Assembly: GCA_018067055.1 (NCBI GenBank)
Contig: JAGPVK010000118.1
Location: forward strand, 1 to 12,801
Origin: Sphingomonadales bacterium
GTDB lineage: Bacteria; Pseudomonadota; Alphaproteobacteria; Sphingomonadales; Sphingomonadaceae
DNA length: 12,801 nt
Reading direction: 5' to 3'
Part shown: piece by piece, positions 1 through 7,750 of the stretch
Layout of the letters: each line of letters begins with the position of its first letter
Position numbering within the stretch: position 1 is the first letter of the stretch
Translations under genes and position numbers: made by a program
The notes under the pieces: model-generated
Database searches by the model: none
Told to the model about the DNA's origin: nothing
The model's input: only the letters and a program-made list of their open reading frames with translations

Positions 1-56
1 GGTTCTCGGTTCGGGTGAATGTCCAAAAAGACAGGTTGGAACATATTGCTCCCTGA
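1..56 (+). CDS. Possible 3' tail of an upstream gene (partial)
   Basis: The frame beginning at base 3 is open from the window edge to a TGA at 54-56 and reads FSVRVNVQKDRLEHIAP. The stop lies 14 bases before the photolyase start, a typical operon gap. Too little is visible to assign a family. Frame 1 also runs briefly to a stop at 16-18, and the photolyase frame is itself open to the edge, so this call rests on spacing alone and is weak. Confidence 0.25.
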   Translation, partial: FSVRVNVQKDRLEHIAP

Positions 57-70
57 GAGATGAGTGGGAT

Positions 71-1465
71 ATGACAAGTCCCAAAATCATCTGGTTCCGC
101 AGAGACCTTCGTCTTTCCGATCAAGCCGCTGTTGCCGCTGCGGCCGCTTCAAACGGCCCGGTCATTCCGGTCTATATTCTCGACGATGAAACGCCCAGGC
201 ACCGCATCATGGGCGGGGCTTCGCGCTGGTGGCTGCACCGGTCGCTGGAAGAATTGGAAGCATGTTTGCAGAATCTGGGGTCGCGGCTGATCCTGCGTCG
301 GGGGCCGGCTGCGGAGCAATTGGCCGAAATTGTCAAATCGACCGGAGCGGATGAAATTCATGCGCTGCATCATTACGAGCCGTGGTGGCGCAATGCGGAG
401 CGGATGTTGGAAAAATCCCTCGGCGATGACGCCCGGCTGATCCTGCATGACGGCAATTATCTGTTGCCGCCGGGAACGGTAACGACGGGCTCGGGCAGTC
501 CCTATAAAATCTACACGCCGTTCTGGAAGGCGCTGCGCCAGCATATGCCGCCGGCTGATGCCACGGCAGCGCCAGAGGAGCTTTCTGCGCCCGATAGCTG
601 GCCTGAGGGTGACAGTCTTGACGATTGGGGGCTGCTGCCCACCAATCCGGACTGGGCGGCAGAATTCGCGGACCATTGGCAGCCGGGAAGCGCCGAGGCC
701 GAGGCCAATCTCGAGGAATTCGCTGACAAGGCCACGCAATATGATGAAGGCCGCAATCTGCCTTCCGAGGAACTGGTCTCCCGTCTGTCGCCACATCTGC
801 ATTTTGGCGAGATCAGCCCGGCAACGATCTGGAACCGGCTGGCGGGGCAGGGCAGCAAGGTCGAAACCTATCTCAAGGAACTGGTCTGGCGCGATTATGC
901 GCAGAATGTGATCGATCAGTTCCCGCAATATGGCGGCGAGAGCTATCGCAAGAAAATGCGCGGCCTGCCGTGGCGCGATATGAACGATGACGGAGTCAAA
1001 GCCGACTTCAAGGCATGGTGTCAGGGCAAGACCGGCTATCCGATTGTCGATGCCGGGATGCGGGAATTATGGGCGACTGGCTGGATGCACAACCGGGTGC
1101 GGATGATCACTGCCAGTTTTCTGGTGAAGCATCTGCTGATTGACTGGCGCGAGGGTGAGCAATGGTTCTGGGATGCGCTGGTCGACGCCGATTACGCCTC
1201 CAACAGCGTCAACTGGCAATGGGTGTCGGGCACCGGTGTCGACAGCAATATGTTCGTCCGGATCATGGCGCCGCTCAGCCAGTCGGAGAAATTCAGCGCC
1301 GGGGACTATATCCGGCGATGGGTGCCGGAACTGGCGGATATTGACGATCCTTATATCCACGATCCGGAAGCTTCCGGCTGCAAACCGGAAGATTATCCCA
1401 CCAAGATCATCGGACACAAGGAAGCGCGGGCACGTGCTCTCGACGCCTATGCATTGGTGAAATAG
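71..1465 (+). CDS. phrB: Deoxyribodipyrimidine photolyase (CPD photolyase, FAD-dependent)
   Basis: This 464-residue protein repairs cyclobutane pyrimidine dimers in DNA with blue or near-UV light, using reduced FAD and an antenna pigment. The N-terminal antenna domain opens with the family signature IIWFRRDLRLSD (residues 6-17). The C-terminal FAD domain shows YDEGRNLPS, SPHLHFGEISP, TGYPIVDAGMRELWATGWMHNRVRM, and NWQWVSGTG around residues 381-389. By alignment from memory to the E. coli enzyme, N378, W359 and W382 (flavin contact and two electron-transfer tryptophans) fall at identical positions. The third tryptophan (E. coli W306) is not in register; W301 may replace it after a small insertion. 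The segment after WQW reads NMFVRIMAPLSQSEKF rather than the usual PYFRIFNP type. The ATG at 71 gives the normal N-terminus; GAGAG lies about 10 bases upstream. The function assignment is firm, the exact photolyase class less so. Confidence 0.95.
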   Translation: MTSPKIIWFRRDLRLSDQAAVAAAAASNGPVIPVYILDDETPRHRIMGGASRWWLHRSLEELEACLQNLGSRLILRRGPAAEQLAEIVKSTGADEIHALHHYEPWWRNAERMLEKSLGDDARLILHDGNYLLPPGTVTTGSGSPYKIYTPFWKALRQHMPPADATAAPEELSAPDSWPEGDSLDDWGLLPTNPDWAAEFADHWQPGSAEAEANLEEFADKATQYDEGRNLPSEELVSRLSPHLHFGEISPATIWNRLAGQGSKVETYLKELVWRDYAQNVIDQFPQYGGESYRKKMRGLPWRDMNDDGVKADFKAWCQGKTGYPIVDAGMRELWATGWMHNRVRMITASFLVKHLLIDWREGEQWFWDALVDADYASNSVNWQWVSGTGVDSNMFVRIMAPLSQSEKFSAGDYIRRWVPELADIDDPYIHDPEASGCKPEDYPTKIIGHKEARARALDAYALVK

Positions 1466-1625
1466 GCGCGGGGATTGAAATGCCTGCGGCTAGCCGGTAT
1501 CACTGGTGCGCAGATCACAAGGATATCAGGTCGATGAATAACTAGGTTGCCGTCAGGCAAGTTCAAAATCCATTTCCTCCAGTCCTTCGGGCTGGATATT
1601 TTGACACCTATATTCAGGATCTCTT
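1466..1625 (+). other. Intergenic region between photolyase and SDR genes
   Basis: This 160-base gap holds two small hairpins (1547-1560 and 1578-1596) and a weak promoter candidate, TTGAAA at 1475-1480 and TATCAC at 1498-1503 with 17 bases between. AGGA at 1616-1619 is the probable ribosome binding site of the following gene, 6 bases before its ATG. I find no coding sequence here. Confidence 0.5.
1578..1602 (+). terminator. Possible terminator after the photolyase gene
   Basis: TCCAGTCC and GGGCTGGA pair over 8 bases with one G-U pair and a tiny TTC loop; a UUCG-loop fold with one bulge is also possible. A T-rich TATTTT follows at once. The T tract is interrupted and the hairpin lies 113 bases after the photolyase stop, so this is a moderate-to-weak call. 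Confidence 0.35.
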
Positions 1626-2420
1626 ATGCACAGATTATCAGGAAAATTTTGCGTTATCACCGGCGCTGCCCGCGGCATTGGCAAGGCTATAGCGAAAGCC
1701 TATGTTGACGAGGGAGCGACGGTGCTGCTGACCGACTGCGATGCGGAGACTTTGTTGGCCGCTGGCGAGGAACTCGGGTGCGATACGCTGGTTCTCGACG
1801 TCGAGCAGGAAGCGGACTGGGAACGGCTGGCCGCCTTGCACCCGGTCGCGGACGTTGTCGTCAACAATGCGGGTGTGACCGGTTTCGAGCGGGGCGTTGC
1901 TCCGCATGACCCTGAACATGCATCGCTGGAGGACTGGCGCGCGGTGCACCGGGTCAATCTTGACGGGACCTTTCTCGGCTGTCGCTATGCGATCAAGGCG
2001 ATGAAGGAGAAGGGCACGGGATCGATCATCGATATCTCTTCGCGTTCCGGACTTGTCGGTATTCCAGGGGCGGCGGCTTATGCCTCGTCCAAGGCGGCGA
2101 TTCGCAATCACAGCAAGTCGGTCGCGCTCTATTGCGCGCAGCAGGGCTGGCAAATCCGCTGCAATTCGATCCATCCCGCCGCGATCATGACGCCGATGTG
2201 GGAGCCGATGCTGGGCGAGGGCGAACCGCGCGCAGCATCGGAAGCGGCGCTGGTCCGGGATACCCCGTTGCAGCGCTTTGGCGAGGCCAGCGAAGTGGCG
2301 GCGATTGCCGTCCTGCTGGCGTCGGATGAAGCGGGCTATATTACCGGCTCGGAACTGAATATCGATGGTGGAATCCTCGCCGGTTCGGCAGCTCCGCCGG
2401 GGCAGGCGGAAGACGGCTAG
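1626..2420 (+). CDS. Short-chain dehydrogenase/reductase, probably NAD-dependent
   Basis: A classical SDR of 264 residues that should oxidise or reduce an alcohol/ketone on a soluble substrate. The nucleotide-binding TGAARGIG is at residues 12-19, NNAG at 80-83, and the catalytic triad at S139, Y152 and K156 (YASSK). An aspartate at the end of the second strand (D37 in LLTDCDA) favours NAD(H) over NADP(H). The C-terminal [13 protein letters not shown] is typical of the hydroxysteroid/cyclopentanol dehydrogenase-like branch, so the true substrate cannot be named. The ATG at 1626 is supported by AGGA 6 bases upstream and by the standard distance to the glycine motif. It is followed after 63 bases by the Cfa-like gene on the same strand, suggesting an operon. 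Confidence 0.9.
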   Translation: MHRLSGKFCVITGAARGIGKAIAKAYVDEGATVLLTDCDAETLLAAGEELGCDTLVLDVEQEADWERLAALHPVADVVVNNAGVTGFERGVAPHDPEHASLEDWRAVHRVNLDGTFLGCRYAIKAMKEKGTGSIIDISSRSGLVGIPGAAAYASSKAAIRNHSKSVALYCAQQGWQIRCNSIHPAAIMTPMWEPMLGEGEPRAASEAALVRDTPLQRFGEASEVAAIAVLLASDEAGYITGSELNIDGGILAGSAAPPGQAEDG

Positions 2421-2483
2421 ATCAAAGGCATATTGGGATAGTTCAGCATTGCCAACCACTTGCCGCTGGTCCATTATGGCGGC

Positions 2484-3734
2484 ATGAATGCGCAGGCACC
2501 CAAAAGAGGCAAGCATCTGCTTGATGCGCGCAAGCGTTTCGGCACCGGCGGCGGCATAATTGCGCGGCTGACGGCGCCCGGGTTCCATCGGATATTGGAC
2601 CGGATCGATGCGGGACTCGACCATGGCACGTTTGAAGGCCAGTTGCCCGATGGCACTACCCGGATCATTGGTGGTCGCGGCGACGGCCCGACTGCCCGGA
2701 TCACGCTGCACAGCTGGAACGCGCTGCTGCGACTGGTCAATTCCGGCTCGATCGGCTGGTACCGCGCCTGGGAAAAGGTCGAGTGGGAAAGCCCCGATCT
2801 GGTCGAATTGTTCGACCTGTTTTCACGCAATCGTGCTGGCCTGAAAGACACCGGACGGGCTGGCGGACTGTTCAGGCTGATTGCCAGATTGCGCCACACG
2901 CGGCGGAATAACGACAAGCTGCGGGCGCGGCAGAATATCCAGTATCATTATGATCTGGGTAATGATTTCTACGCTGTATGGCTTGACGAAACCATGAGCT
3001 ATTCCAGTGCATTATTCCATGATGCTAAGACTTCACTCGAAGAAGCGCAGAAGGCTAAAATTGCAGCGATCGCCAATCGGTTGAACGCGAAGCCGGGCGA
3101 TAGCGTGCTGGAAATCGGTTGTGGCTGGGGTCATTTGTCCGGCACGTTGCTGCGCGATCATGGACTGAAAGTGACCGGCATATCGCTGTCCGACGAACAG
3201 ACCGCATGGGCGCGGGACCATCATCCCGAAGTCCAGTTTCTGATTCAGGATTATCGCGATGTCGACGGGCAATTTGACGCCATCGCCAGCGTCGAAATGG
3301 TCGAGGCGGTTGGCCAGAAATATTGGCCAGATTTCCTCGACTGCATCGCCCGCAATCTGAAACCCGGTGGCCGCGCGGCGCTGCAATATATTACCATCGC
3401 CGATGATATTTTCGACCAATATGCTGCCAGCGCCGACTTTATCCAGACCTATATATTTCCGGGGGGCATGCTGCTTTCGGAAAGCCAATTCCGGGCTCTG
3501 GCCGAAGAACGGGGACTGCAATGGCGTGATCAGAAAAATTTTGGTCTCGACTATGCGCAGACACTGAAAATCTGGCGCGAGCGGTTCGACGATGCGGTCG
3601 AGCGCGGTGCCTTGCCGGCCGGTTTTGATGAACGGTTCGTCCGGCTGTGGCGTTATTATCTGACCTATTGTGAAGGCGGTTTTCGCGGCGGCGGCATAGA
3701 TGTCGCACAAGTGACACTGATAAAAGACAAATGA
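2484..3734 (+). CDS. Cyclopropane-fatty-acyl-phospholipid synthase family methyltransferase
   Basis: A 416-residue SAM-dependent methyltransferase of the Cfa/mycolic acid synthase family, expected to act on double bonds of membrane phospholipid acyl chains at the inner face of the membrane. QNIQYHYDLGNDFY and the SAM loop VLEIGCGWG (about 208-216) are diagnostic, followed by the SVEMVEAVG segment. Compared from memory with E. coli Cfa, the bicarbonate-site glutamate is kept (E274), but the cysteine of YSCA is serine (YSSA) and the histidine of LHTI is glutamine (LQYI). This matches a divergent alphaproteobacterial branch whose product may not be a simple cyclopropane. I chose the ATG at 2484; a TTG at 2460 is possible, but neither has a strong ribosome binding site. 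It sits between an SDR and a lipoprotein hydrolase. Confidence 0.88.
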   Translation: MNAQAPKRGKHLLDARKRFGTGGGIIARLTAPGFHRILDRIDAGLDHGTFEGQLPDGTTRIIGGRGDGPTARITLHSWNALLRLVNSGSIGWYRAWEKVEWESPDLVELFDLFSRNRAGLKDTGRAGGLFRLIARLRHTRRNNDKLRARQNIQYHYDLGNDFYAVWLDETMSYSSALFHDAKTSLEEAQKAKIAAIANRLNAKPGDSVLEIGCGWGHLSGTLLRDHGLKVTGISLSDEQTAWARDHHPEVQFLIQDYRDVDGQFDAIASVEMVEAVGQKYWPDFLDCIARNLKPGGRAALQYITIADDIFDQYAASADFIQTYIFPGGMLLSESQFRALAEERGLQWRDQKNFGLDYAQTLKIWRERFDDAVERGALPAGFDERFVRLWRYYLTYCEGGFRGGGIDVAQVTLIKDK

Positions 3735-3752
3735 CCAAGGGAGAGCGGGACA

Positions 3753-4958
3753 ATGAGAGTTTTCGGGAAACTGGCGATGCTGGGCGTCGCCTGCATGAGC
3801 CTGACGGCGTGCGAACAGGTTCAGAAAGTGGCGGCCAATGCCGCCGGATTGCCGACTGACGAGAACGTGCTGTTCTGGACCCAGGATCAACGCGACAATG
3901 CGTTCCGCCAGATGGAGGTGCTGACTACCACCCGGACGATCGAAGCCGGTGACAGCATTCGGGAACTGCCAGCAGGCAAGCCGCTCCCGAAAACACTGAA
4001 AACGGAAAATGGTGAAGTCACCATTGATGAATATATGGCGGATCAGCGGCTGGCCGGGCTGGTCGTCCTGCAGGATGGCAAAATCCGCCTCGAAGAATAT
4101 CGCATGGATTTCGGCAAGGATGACCGCTGGACCAGTTTCTCGGTCGCCAAGTCGCTGGTGTCGTCTCTGGTCGGCGCGGCGATCAAGGATGGTTATATCA
4201 AGTCGCTGGATGATCCGCTGACCACCTATATTCCGGAACTGAAAGGCAGCGGCTATGACGGCGTGACCGTCGAGCAACTGCTGACAATGACCTCTGGCGT
4301 GAAATGGAACGAGGATTATGAGGACAAGAGCAGCGATGTCGCCCGGTTCAACACGACCAAGTCGAAAGATGGCGTCGATCCGGTGATCCTCTATATGAAG
4401 ACGCTGGTCAACGAAGCCGAGCCCGGCACGCGCTGGCAATATAATACCGGCGAGACCAATTTGATCGGCGTGCTGGTGGCCAAGGCGACCGGAAAATCAC
4501 TCTCCGAATATCTCTCCGAAAAAGTCTGGAAGCCTTATGGCATGGCCAAGGATGCGGTGTGGATATTGAATGATGGCGGCAAGGAAATCGGTGGCTGCTG
4601 TATCTCCGCGACGACGCGTGACTTTGCGTTATTCGGTCAGTTCGCGATGAACGGCGGCAAGATCGGTGACACTTCCGTGGTTCCCGATGGCTGGTTTGCC
4701 AAGGCCGGCACCAAGCAGGCCGATATCGGTCAGCCGGGCGCGGGCTATGGCTATCAGTGGTGGACCTTTGATGATGGCAGTTTTGCCGCGCAGGGCATTT
4801 TCGGGCAGGGCATCTTCATTGATCCGAAGCGCAAGCTGGTGATTGCCGGCAATGGCAATTGGCCAAGAGCCACGCCGGATGACAAGAAAGTGACGCGCAA
4901 TGCCTTTTACAAGGCCGTGCAAAACCATCTCGACAGCGAAGCGGCGCCCGCCAGCTGA
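3753..4958 (+). CDS. Serine hydrolase lipoprotein, beta-lactamase class C / NylB-like fold
   Basis: A 401-residue exported protein. The N-terminus is a lipoprotein signal, with lipobox L17-T-A-C20, so it is probably anchored in a periplasm-facing membrane. The SxxK nucleophile motif is S130-V-A-K133 (in SFSVAKSLVSSLVGAAI), preceded by the RWTSF context, and the second-motif tyrosine is Y230 in QYNTGETNLIG. LLTMTSGVKWNEDYED and GYGYQWWTFDDG are typical of the 6-aminohexanoate-dimer hydrolase/esterase branch rather than true beta-lactamases. The third class C motif (KTG/HTG) is represented only by IFGQGIF. An ester or amide substrate is likely but unknown. GGGAGAG at 3739-3745 lies 7 bases before the ATG, and the start is 18 bases after the cfa-like stop, so the two are co-transcribed. 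Its stop is 6 bases from the stop of the opposing SDR. Confidence 0.88.
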   Translation: MRVFGKLAMLGVACMSLTACEQVQKVAANAAGLPTDENVLFWTQDQRDNAFRQMEVLTTTRTIEAGDSIRELPAGKPLPKTLKTENGEVTIDEYMADQRLAGLVVLQDGKIRLEEYRMDFGKDDRWTSFSVAKSLVSSLVGAAIKDGYIKSLDDPLTTYIPELKGSGYDGVTVEQLLTMTSGVKWNEDYEDKSSDVARFNTTKSKDGVDPVILYMKTLVNEAEPGTRWQYNTGETNLIGVLVAKATGKSLSEYLSEKVWKPYGMAKDAVWILNDGGKEIGGCCISATTRDFALFGQFAMNGGKIGDTSVVPDGWFAKAGTKQADIGQPGAGYGYQWWTFDDGSFAAQGIFGQGIFIDPKRKLVIAGNGNWPRATPDDKKVTRNAFYKAVQNHLDSEAAPAS

Positions 4959-4964
4959 TTGGGG

Positions 4965-5666
4965 CTAGCCGAGTTCGAAACGCTCGCCGGTGGCAAAGTC
5001 GCTGGCGAGAATCTCGACCAGCCGGTCGGCGACAACCGATGGCAGTTTTACGCTGGCCGGATCTTCGCCGGGATAGGCACGGGCGCGCATGTCGGTGCGG
5101 GTGCGACCGGGATCGACAATCGCTGTGCGAATCTTGCCCAAGTTGCGCATTTCTTCGCCATAACTGAGCACAAGCGACTCAAGAGCGGCCTTTGATGCAC
5201 CATAAGCGCCCCAAAATGCCCGCGGCTTGCTGCCGACGCTGCTGGTGATTGCCAGCAGGCGGGCGTTGTCGCTCTTGCGCAGCATCGGATCAAACCCCGC
5301 GATCAGGGCTTGCTGCGCGATCAGATTGAGGGTCAGGACCTGGTTGAATTCCTTGCCGTCAATGGTCGGCACCGGTCCCAGCGTTCCGAGCATCGCCGCA
5401 TTGAGCACCAATATGTCGAGTCCGTCCCAGCGGCCGGCAATCGCCGTGGCCAGCCGGCCGATGCTGTCGCCGTCGGTCAGATCAAGCGGCGCGATCGTGG
5501 CGTTGCCGCCGGCCGAGTGGATCTGCTCTTCAATCTTTTCCAGACCATCGGCGTTGCGCGCGGTGATCACGACATGCGCGCCTTCCCTGGCCAGGGCCAG
5601 GGCCGTGGCCGCACCGATGCCGCGGCTCGCGCCCGTAACGAGCGCCAGTTGACCTTCAAATTTCAT
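4965..5666 (-). CDS. SDR family oxidoreductase encoded directly after purF
   Basis: A 233-residue classical SDR. TGASRGIG lies at 11-18, LNAAM replaces the usual NNAG near 88-92, and the triad is S142, Y155 and K159 (YGASK). The residues after the second strand (ITARN, with R37) lack an acidic stop and suggest NADP(H). An open frame continues upstream to 5846, but that part only overlaps purF out of frame. The ATG at 5666 gives the family N-terminus MKFEGQLALVTGASRGIG. That start is 2 bases after the purF TAG and has no strong ribosome binding site of its own, so translation is probably coupled to purF. The purF-SDR order recurs, as I recall, in other alphaproteobacteria, but no purine role is established from this sequence. 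Confidence 0.9.
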   Translation of the reverse strand: MKFEGQLALVTGASRGIGAATALALAREGAHVVITARNADGLEKIEEQIHSAGGNATIAPLDLTDGDSIGRLATAIAGRWDGLDILVLNAAMLGTLGPVPTIDGKEFNQVLTLNLIAQQALIAGFDPMLRKSDNARLLAITSSVGSKPRAFWGAYGASKAALESLVLSYGEEMRNLGKIRTAIVDPGRTRTDMRARAYPGEDPASVKLPSVVADRLVEILASDFATGERFELG

Positions 5667-5668
5667 AG

Positions 5669-7201
5669 CTAGCTCGCTGTTTGCTTGAGGCGAGGCAAGT
5701 CGCCGGATGGTTCGTGCTCGCGTGCTGTGCCCGAGGAATCCGATGAATCCGAGCGCTCGTTGAGCATACTGAGCTGGTCGGGCTCTTCCTCGCCATCGCG
5801 GTCGGTGAGGACGGTCGGATAAGCGCCGGTAAAACAGGCATCGCAATATTGCGGCTGGATATCATGGCGGGTTTCTTCGCCAGCGGCGCGGTAAAGGCCA
5901 TCGATCGAAACGAAAGCGAGACTATCGGCCTGAATGAATGCGCGCATTTCCTCGACGGATTTCTGGGCCGCGAGCAGTTTTTCGCGCTTCGGCGTGTTCA
6001 CGCCGTAAAAGCAGCTGTGCATGGTTGGCGGGCTGGCGATCCGCATATGCACTTCGGCAGCGCCGGCTTCGCGCATCATCTGGACGATCTTCATGCTGGT
6101 GGTGCCACGCACGATCGAGTCGTCGACCAGGACGATTTTCTTGCCGTTGACCAGCGGCCGGTTGGCGTTGTGCTTGAGCTTGACGCCGAGATGACGGACG
6201 CCGTCACCCGGCTGGATGAAGGTGCGACCGACATAATGCGAGCGGATGATGCCCAACTCGAAGGGAATGCCCGATTGCTCGGCAAAGCCCAGGGCGGCAG
6301 GGGTGCCGCTATCGGGGACCGGGATCACGATGTCGGCGTCGACCGGGCTTTCGATCGCCAGTTGCGCGCCGATACCCTTGCGCACGCTGTACACCGAATT
6401 GCCGTCGACAATCGAATCGGGCCGCGAGAAATAGACATGTTCGAAAATGCACGGTCTGGGCTTGTTGTCGGGAAATGGGCGATGGGAGCGCAGTTCGCCG
6501 TTGGTTACCACGATCAGTTCGCCGGGTTCGACGCTGCGGACATATTCTGCGCCGACCAGATCCAGGGCCACGGTTTCCGACGCAAAGACATAGGCTTCGC
6601 CGATCCGGCCCATTACCAGCGGCCGGATGCCGAGCGGATCGCGGCAGGCAATCATGCCTTCGGCGGTCATGCAGATCAAAGAATAAGCGCCCTCAACCTG
6701 TCTCAGGGCATCGATGAACTTGTCGAGCAAGGTGCGATATTTGGAGGTTGCGACCAGATGGATGATGACTTCGGTATCGCTGGTCGACTGAAAAATCGAG
6801 CCATGGCGGACCAGTTCGTCACGCAATGCCAAGGCATTGGAAATATTGCCATTATGAGCGATCGCAAAGCCGCCGGACGCGAGATCAGCTTCGAGCGGCT
6901 GGACGTTGCGCAAAGTACCGGCACCGGTCGTCGAATAGCGGACATGGCCGCAGGCCGAATCGCCGCGCAGACGGTGGATCACTTCTTCGCTGTCAAAATT
7001 GCCGGCCACTGGACCGAGCGCGCGATGGCTGTAAAATTCCCTGCCGTTGCGGCAGGTGATGCCGGCCGCTTCCTGTCCGCGATGCTGGAGAGCGTGCAGA
7101 CCGAGCGCAACCATGGCGGCAGCGTCTTCGATGCCGGCGATACCAAAAACGCCGCACTCTTCCCGCAGCTTGTCGTCATCAAACGGGTGGGTTGTCAGCA
7201 T
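5669..7201 (-). CDS. purF: Amidophosphoribosyltransferase, first committed step of purine synthesis
   Basis: This 510-residue cytosolic enzyme converts PRPP and glutamine to 5-phosphoribosylamine. It is the Bacillus-type form: a 15-residue propeptide is predicted to be removed so that C16 (EE/CGVFGI) becomes the N-terminal nucleophile of the glutaminase domain, which includes LQHRGQEAAGI, HNGNISN and RDPLGIRPL. The PRPP loop is KIVLVDDSIVRGTT at 355-368. Four cysteines, C251, C397, C453 and C456, have the spacing of the B. subtilis [4Fe-4S] ligands. After about residue 465 an acidic, serine-rich tail follows whose sequence looks poorly constrained. AGGTGAG just before the ATG is a good ribosome binding site. 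It heads an operon with the downstream SDR and diverges from hisI. Confidence 0.98.
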   Translation of the reverse strand: MLTTHPFDDDKLREECGVFGIAGIEDAAAMVALGLHALQHRGQEAAGITCRNGREFYSHRALGPVAGNFDSEEVIHRLRGDSACGHVRYSTTGAGTLRNVQPLEADLASGGFAIAHNGNISNALALRDELVRHGSIFQSTSDTEVIIHLVATSKYRTLLDKFIDALRQVEGAYSLICMTAEGMIACRDPLGIRPLVMGRIGEAYVFASETVALDLVGAEYVRSVEPGELIVVTNGELRSHRPFPDNKPRPCIFEHVYFSRPDSIVDGNSVYSVRKGIGAQLAIESPVDADIVIPVPDSGTPAALGFAEQSGIPFELGIIRSHYVGRTFIQPGDGVRHLGVKLKHNANRPLVNGKKIVLVDDSIVRGTTSMKIVQMMREAGAAEVHMRIASPPTMHSCFYGVNTPKREKLLAAQKSVEEMRAFIQADSLAFVSIDGLYRAAGEETRHDIQPQYCDACFTGAYPTVLTDRDGEEEPDQLSMLNERSDSSDSSGTAREHEPSGDLPRLKQTAS

Positions 7202-7378
7202 ATCTCACCTGGCATGTAATTGGACGGGCGCGGGATGCCTGCCATATAGGTACGAAAGGGTGGTTTGTCTGCCCCCAATGTCATAAAATCATAATATTGC
7301 GCGAACGGGCAGCGGCAGGGTCGACCAATTGCGCCATTAGCCGTTGCACGGGAACGGATCGGGTCTTAATCCAGTGTC
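7202..7378. other. Divergent promoter region between purF and hisI
   Basis: This 177-base region must carry promoters for both purF (minus) and hisI (plus). An AT-rich patch at about 7280-7303 contains TATTATGATTTTATGACA on the minus strand and is the most promoter-like zone for purF, but no convincing pair of -35 and -10 boxes could be fixed. I saw no PurR- or riboswitch-like structure. Confidence 0.5.
7344..7372 (+). promoter_or_regulatory. Candidate hisI promoter giving a leaderless mRNA
   Basis: TTGCAC at 7344-7349 and TAATCC at 7367-7372 are separated by 17 bases. The -10 box ends 6 bases before the hisI ATG, so transcription would begin at or next to the start codon. No Shine-Dalgarno sequence precedes that ATG, which agrees with a leaderless message. 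The -10 box is imperfect. Confidence 0.4.
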
Positions 7379-7750
7379 ATGACCAATATTGAAAATGATC
7401 CGGAGACCGGAAATACGCTCCAGCCGAAATATGATTCGAACGGATTGATCACGGCGGTGGTCAGTGATGATTCGTCGGGCGAGCTGCTGATGCTGGCGCA
7501 TATGAATGCAGAGGCCCTGCAATTGACGCAGGACAGCGGCGTCGCGCATTTCTATTCCCGCAGCCGGCAGTGCCTCTGGAAGAAGGGCGAAACATCGGGC
7601 AATATCCTGTCGGTAACCGAGATGCGGATCGATTGCGATCAGGACGCGCTGTGGATCAAGGCGGTGCCCGCCGGGCCTGCCTGTCACACCGGCCAGCAGA
7701 GCTGCTTTTACCGCAAGATCGTTGATGGCAAGCTGGAGCCGGTTGCTTGA
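7379..7750 (+). CDS. hisI: Phosphoribosyl-AMP cyclohydrolase (histidine biosynthesis)
   Basis: A 123-residue cytosolic enzyme, single-domain (no HisE fusion), opening the adenine ring of phosphoribosyl-AMP to give ProFAR in histidine synthesis. Characteristic stretches are [31 protein letters not shown] and [14 protein letters not shown]. The zinc ligands should be C86, C102 and C109, and the metal-binding aspartates D85, D87 and D89 form the IDCDQD motif. Length is normal for the stand-alone enzyme. The ATG at 7379 lacks a Shine-Dalgarno sequence but lies just after a plausible promoter. Its TGA overlaps the TTG start of the next gene. Confidence 0.97.
   Translation: MTNIENDPETGNTLQPKYDSNGLITAVVSDDSSGELLMLAHMNAEALQLTQDSGVAHFYSRSRQCLWKKGETSGNILSVTEMRIDCDQDALWIKAVPAGPACHTGQQSCFYRKIVDGKLEPVA

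Noticed and set aside
1547..1560. TTGCC/GGCAA hairpin in the photolyase-SDR gap
   Set aside because: A 5-base stem without a T-run is easily due to chance.
1601..1606. Perfect TTGACA before the SDR gene
   Set aside because: A -10 box at the usual distance would fall on the ATG itself (1624-1629, TTATGC), and the gene has a normal Shine-Dalgarno site, so it is probably chance.
1638..2711. Minus-strand open frame of 357 codons antisense to the SDR and Cfa start
   Set aside because: It has an arginine-rich, motif-free product typical of antisense shadows.
3033..4439. Minus-strand open frame of 468 codons antisense to the Cfa-like and hydrolase genes
   Set aside because: It spans the junction of two well-supported genes and looks like a codon-bias shadow.
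4983..5009. CTCGCC/GGCGAG stem between converging hydrolase and SDR genes
   Set aside because: No T-run follows on either strand and the loop is long; it is coding sequence of the SDR tail, so I do not call it a terminator.
5849..7219. Plus-strand open frame of 456 codons antisense to purF
   Set aside because: purF is unmistakable on the other strand. The antisense product has no recognisable fold and no ribosome binding site.
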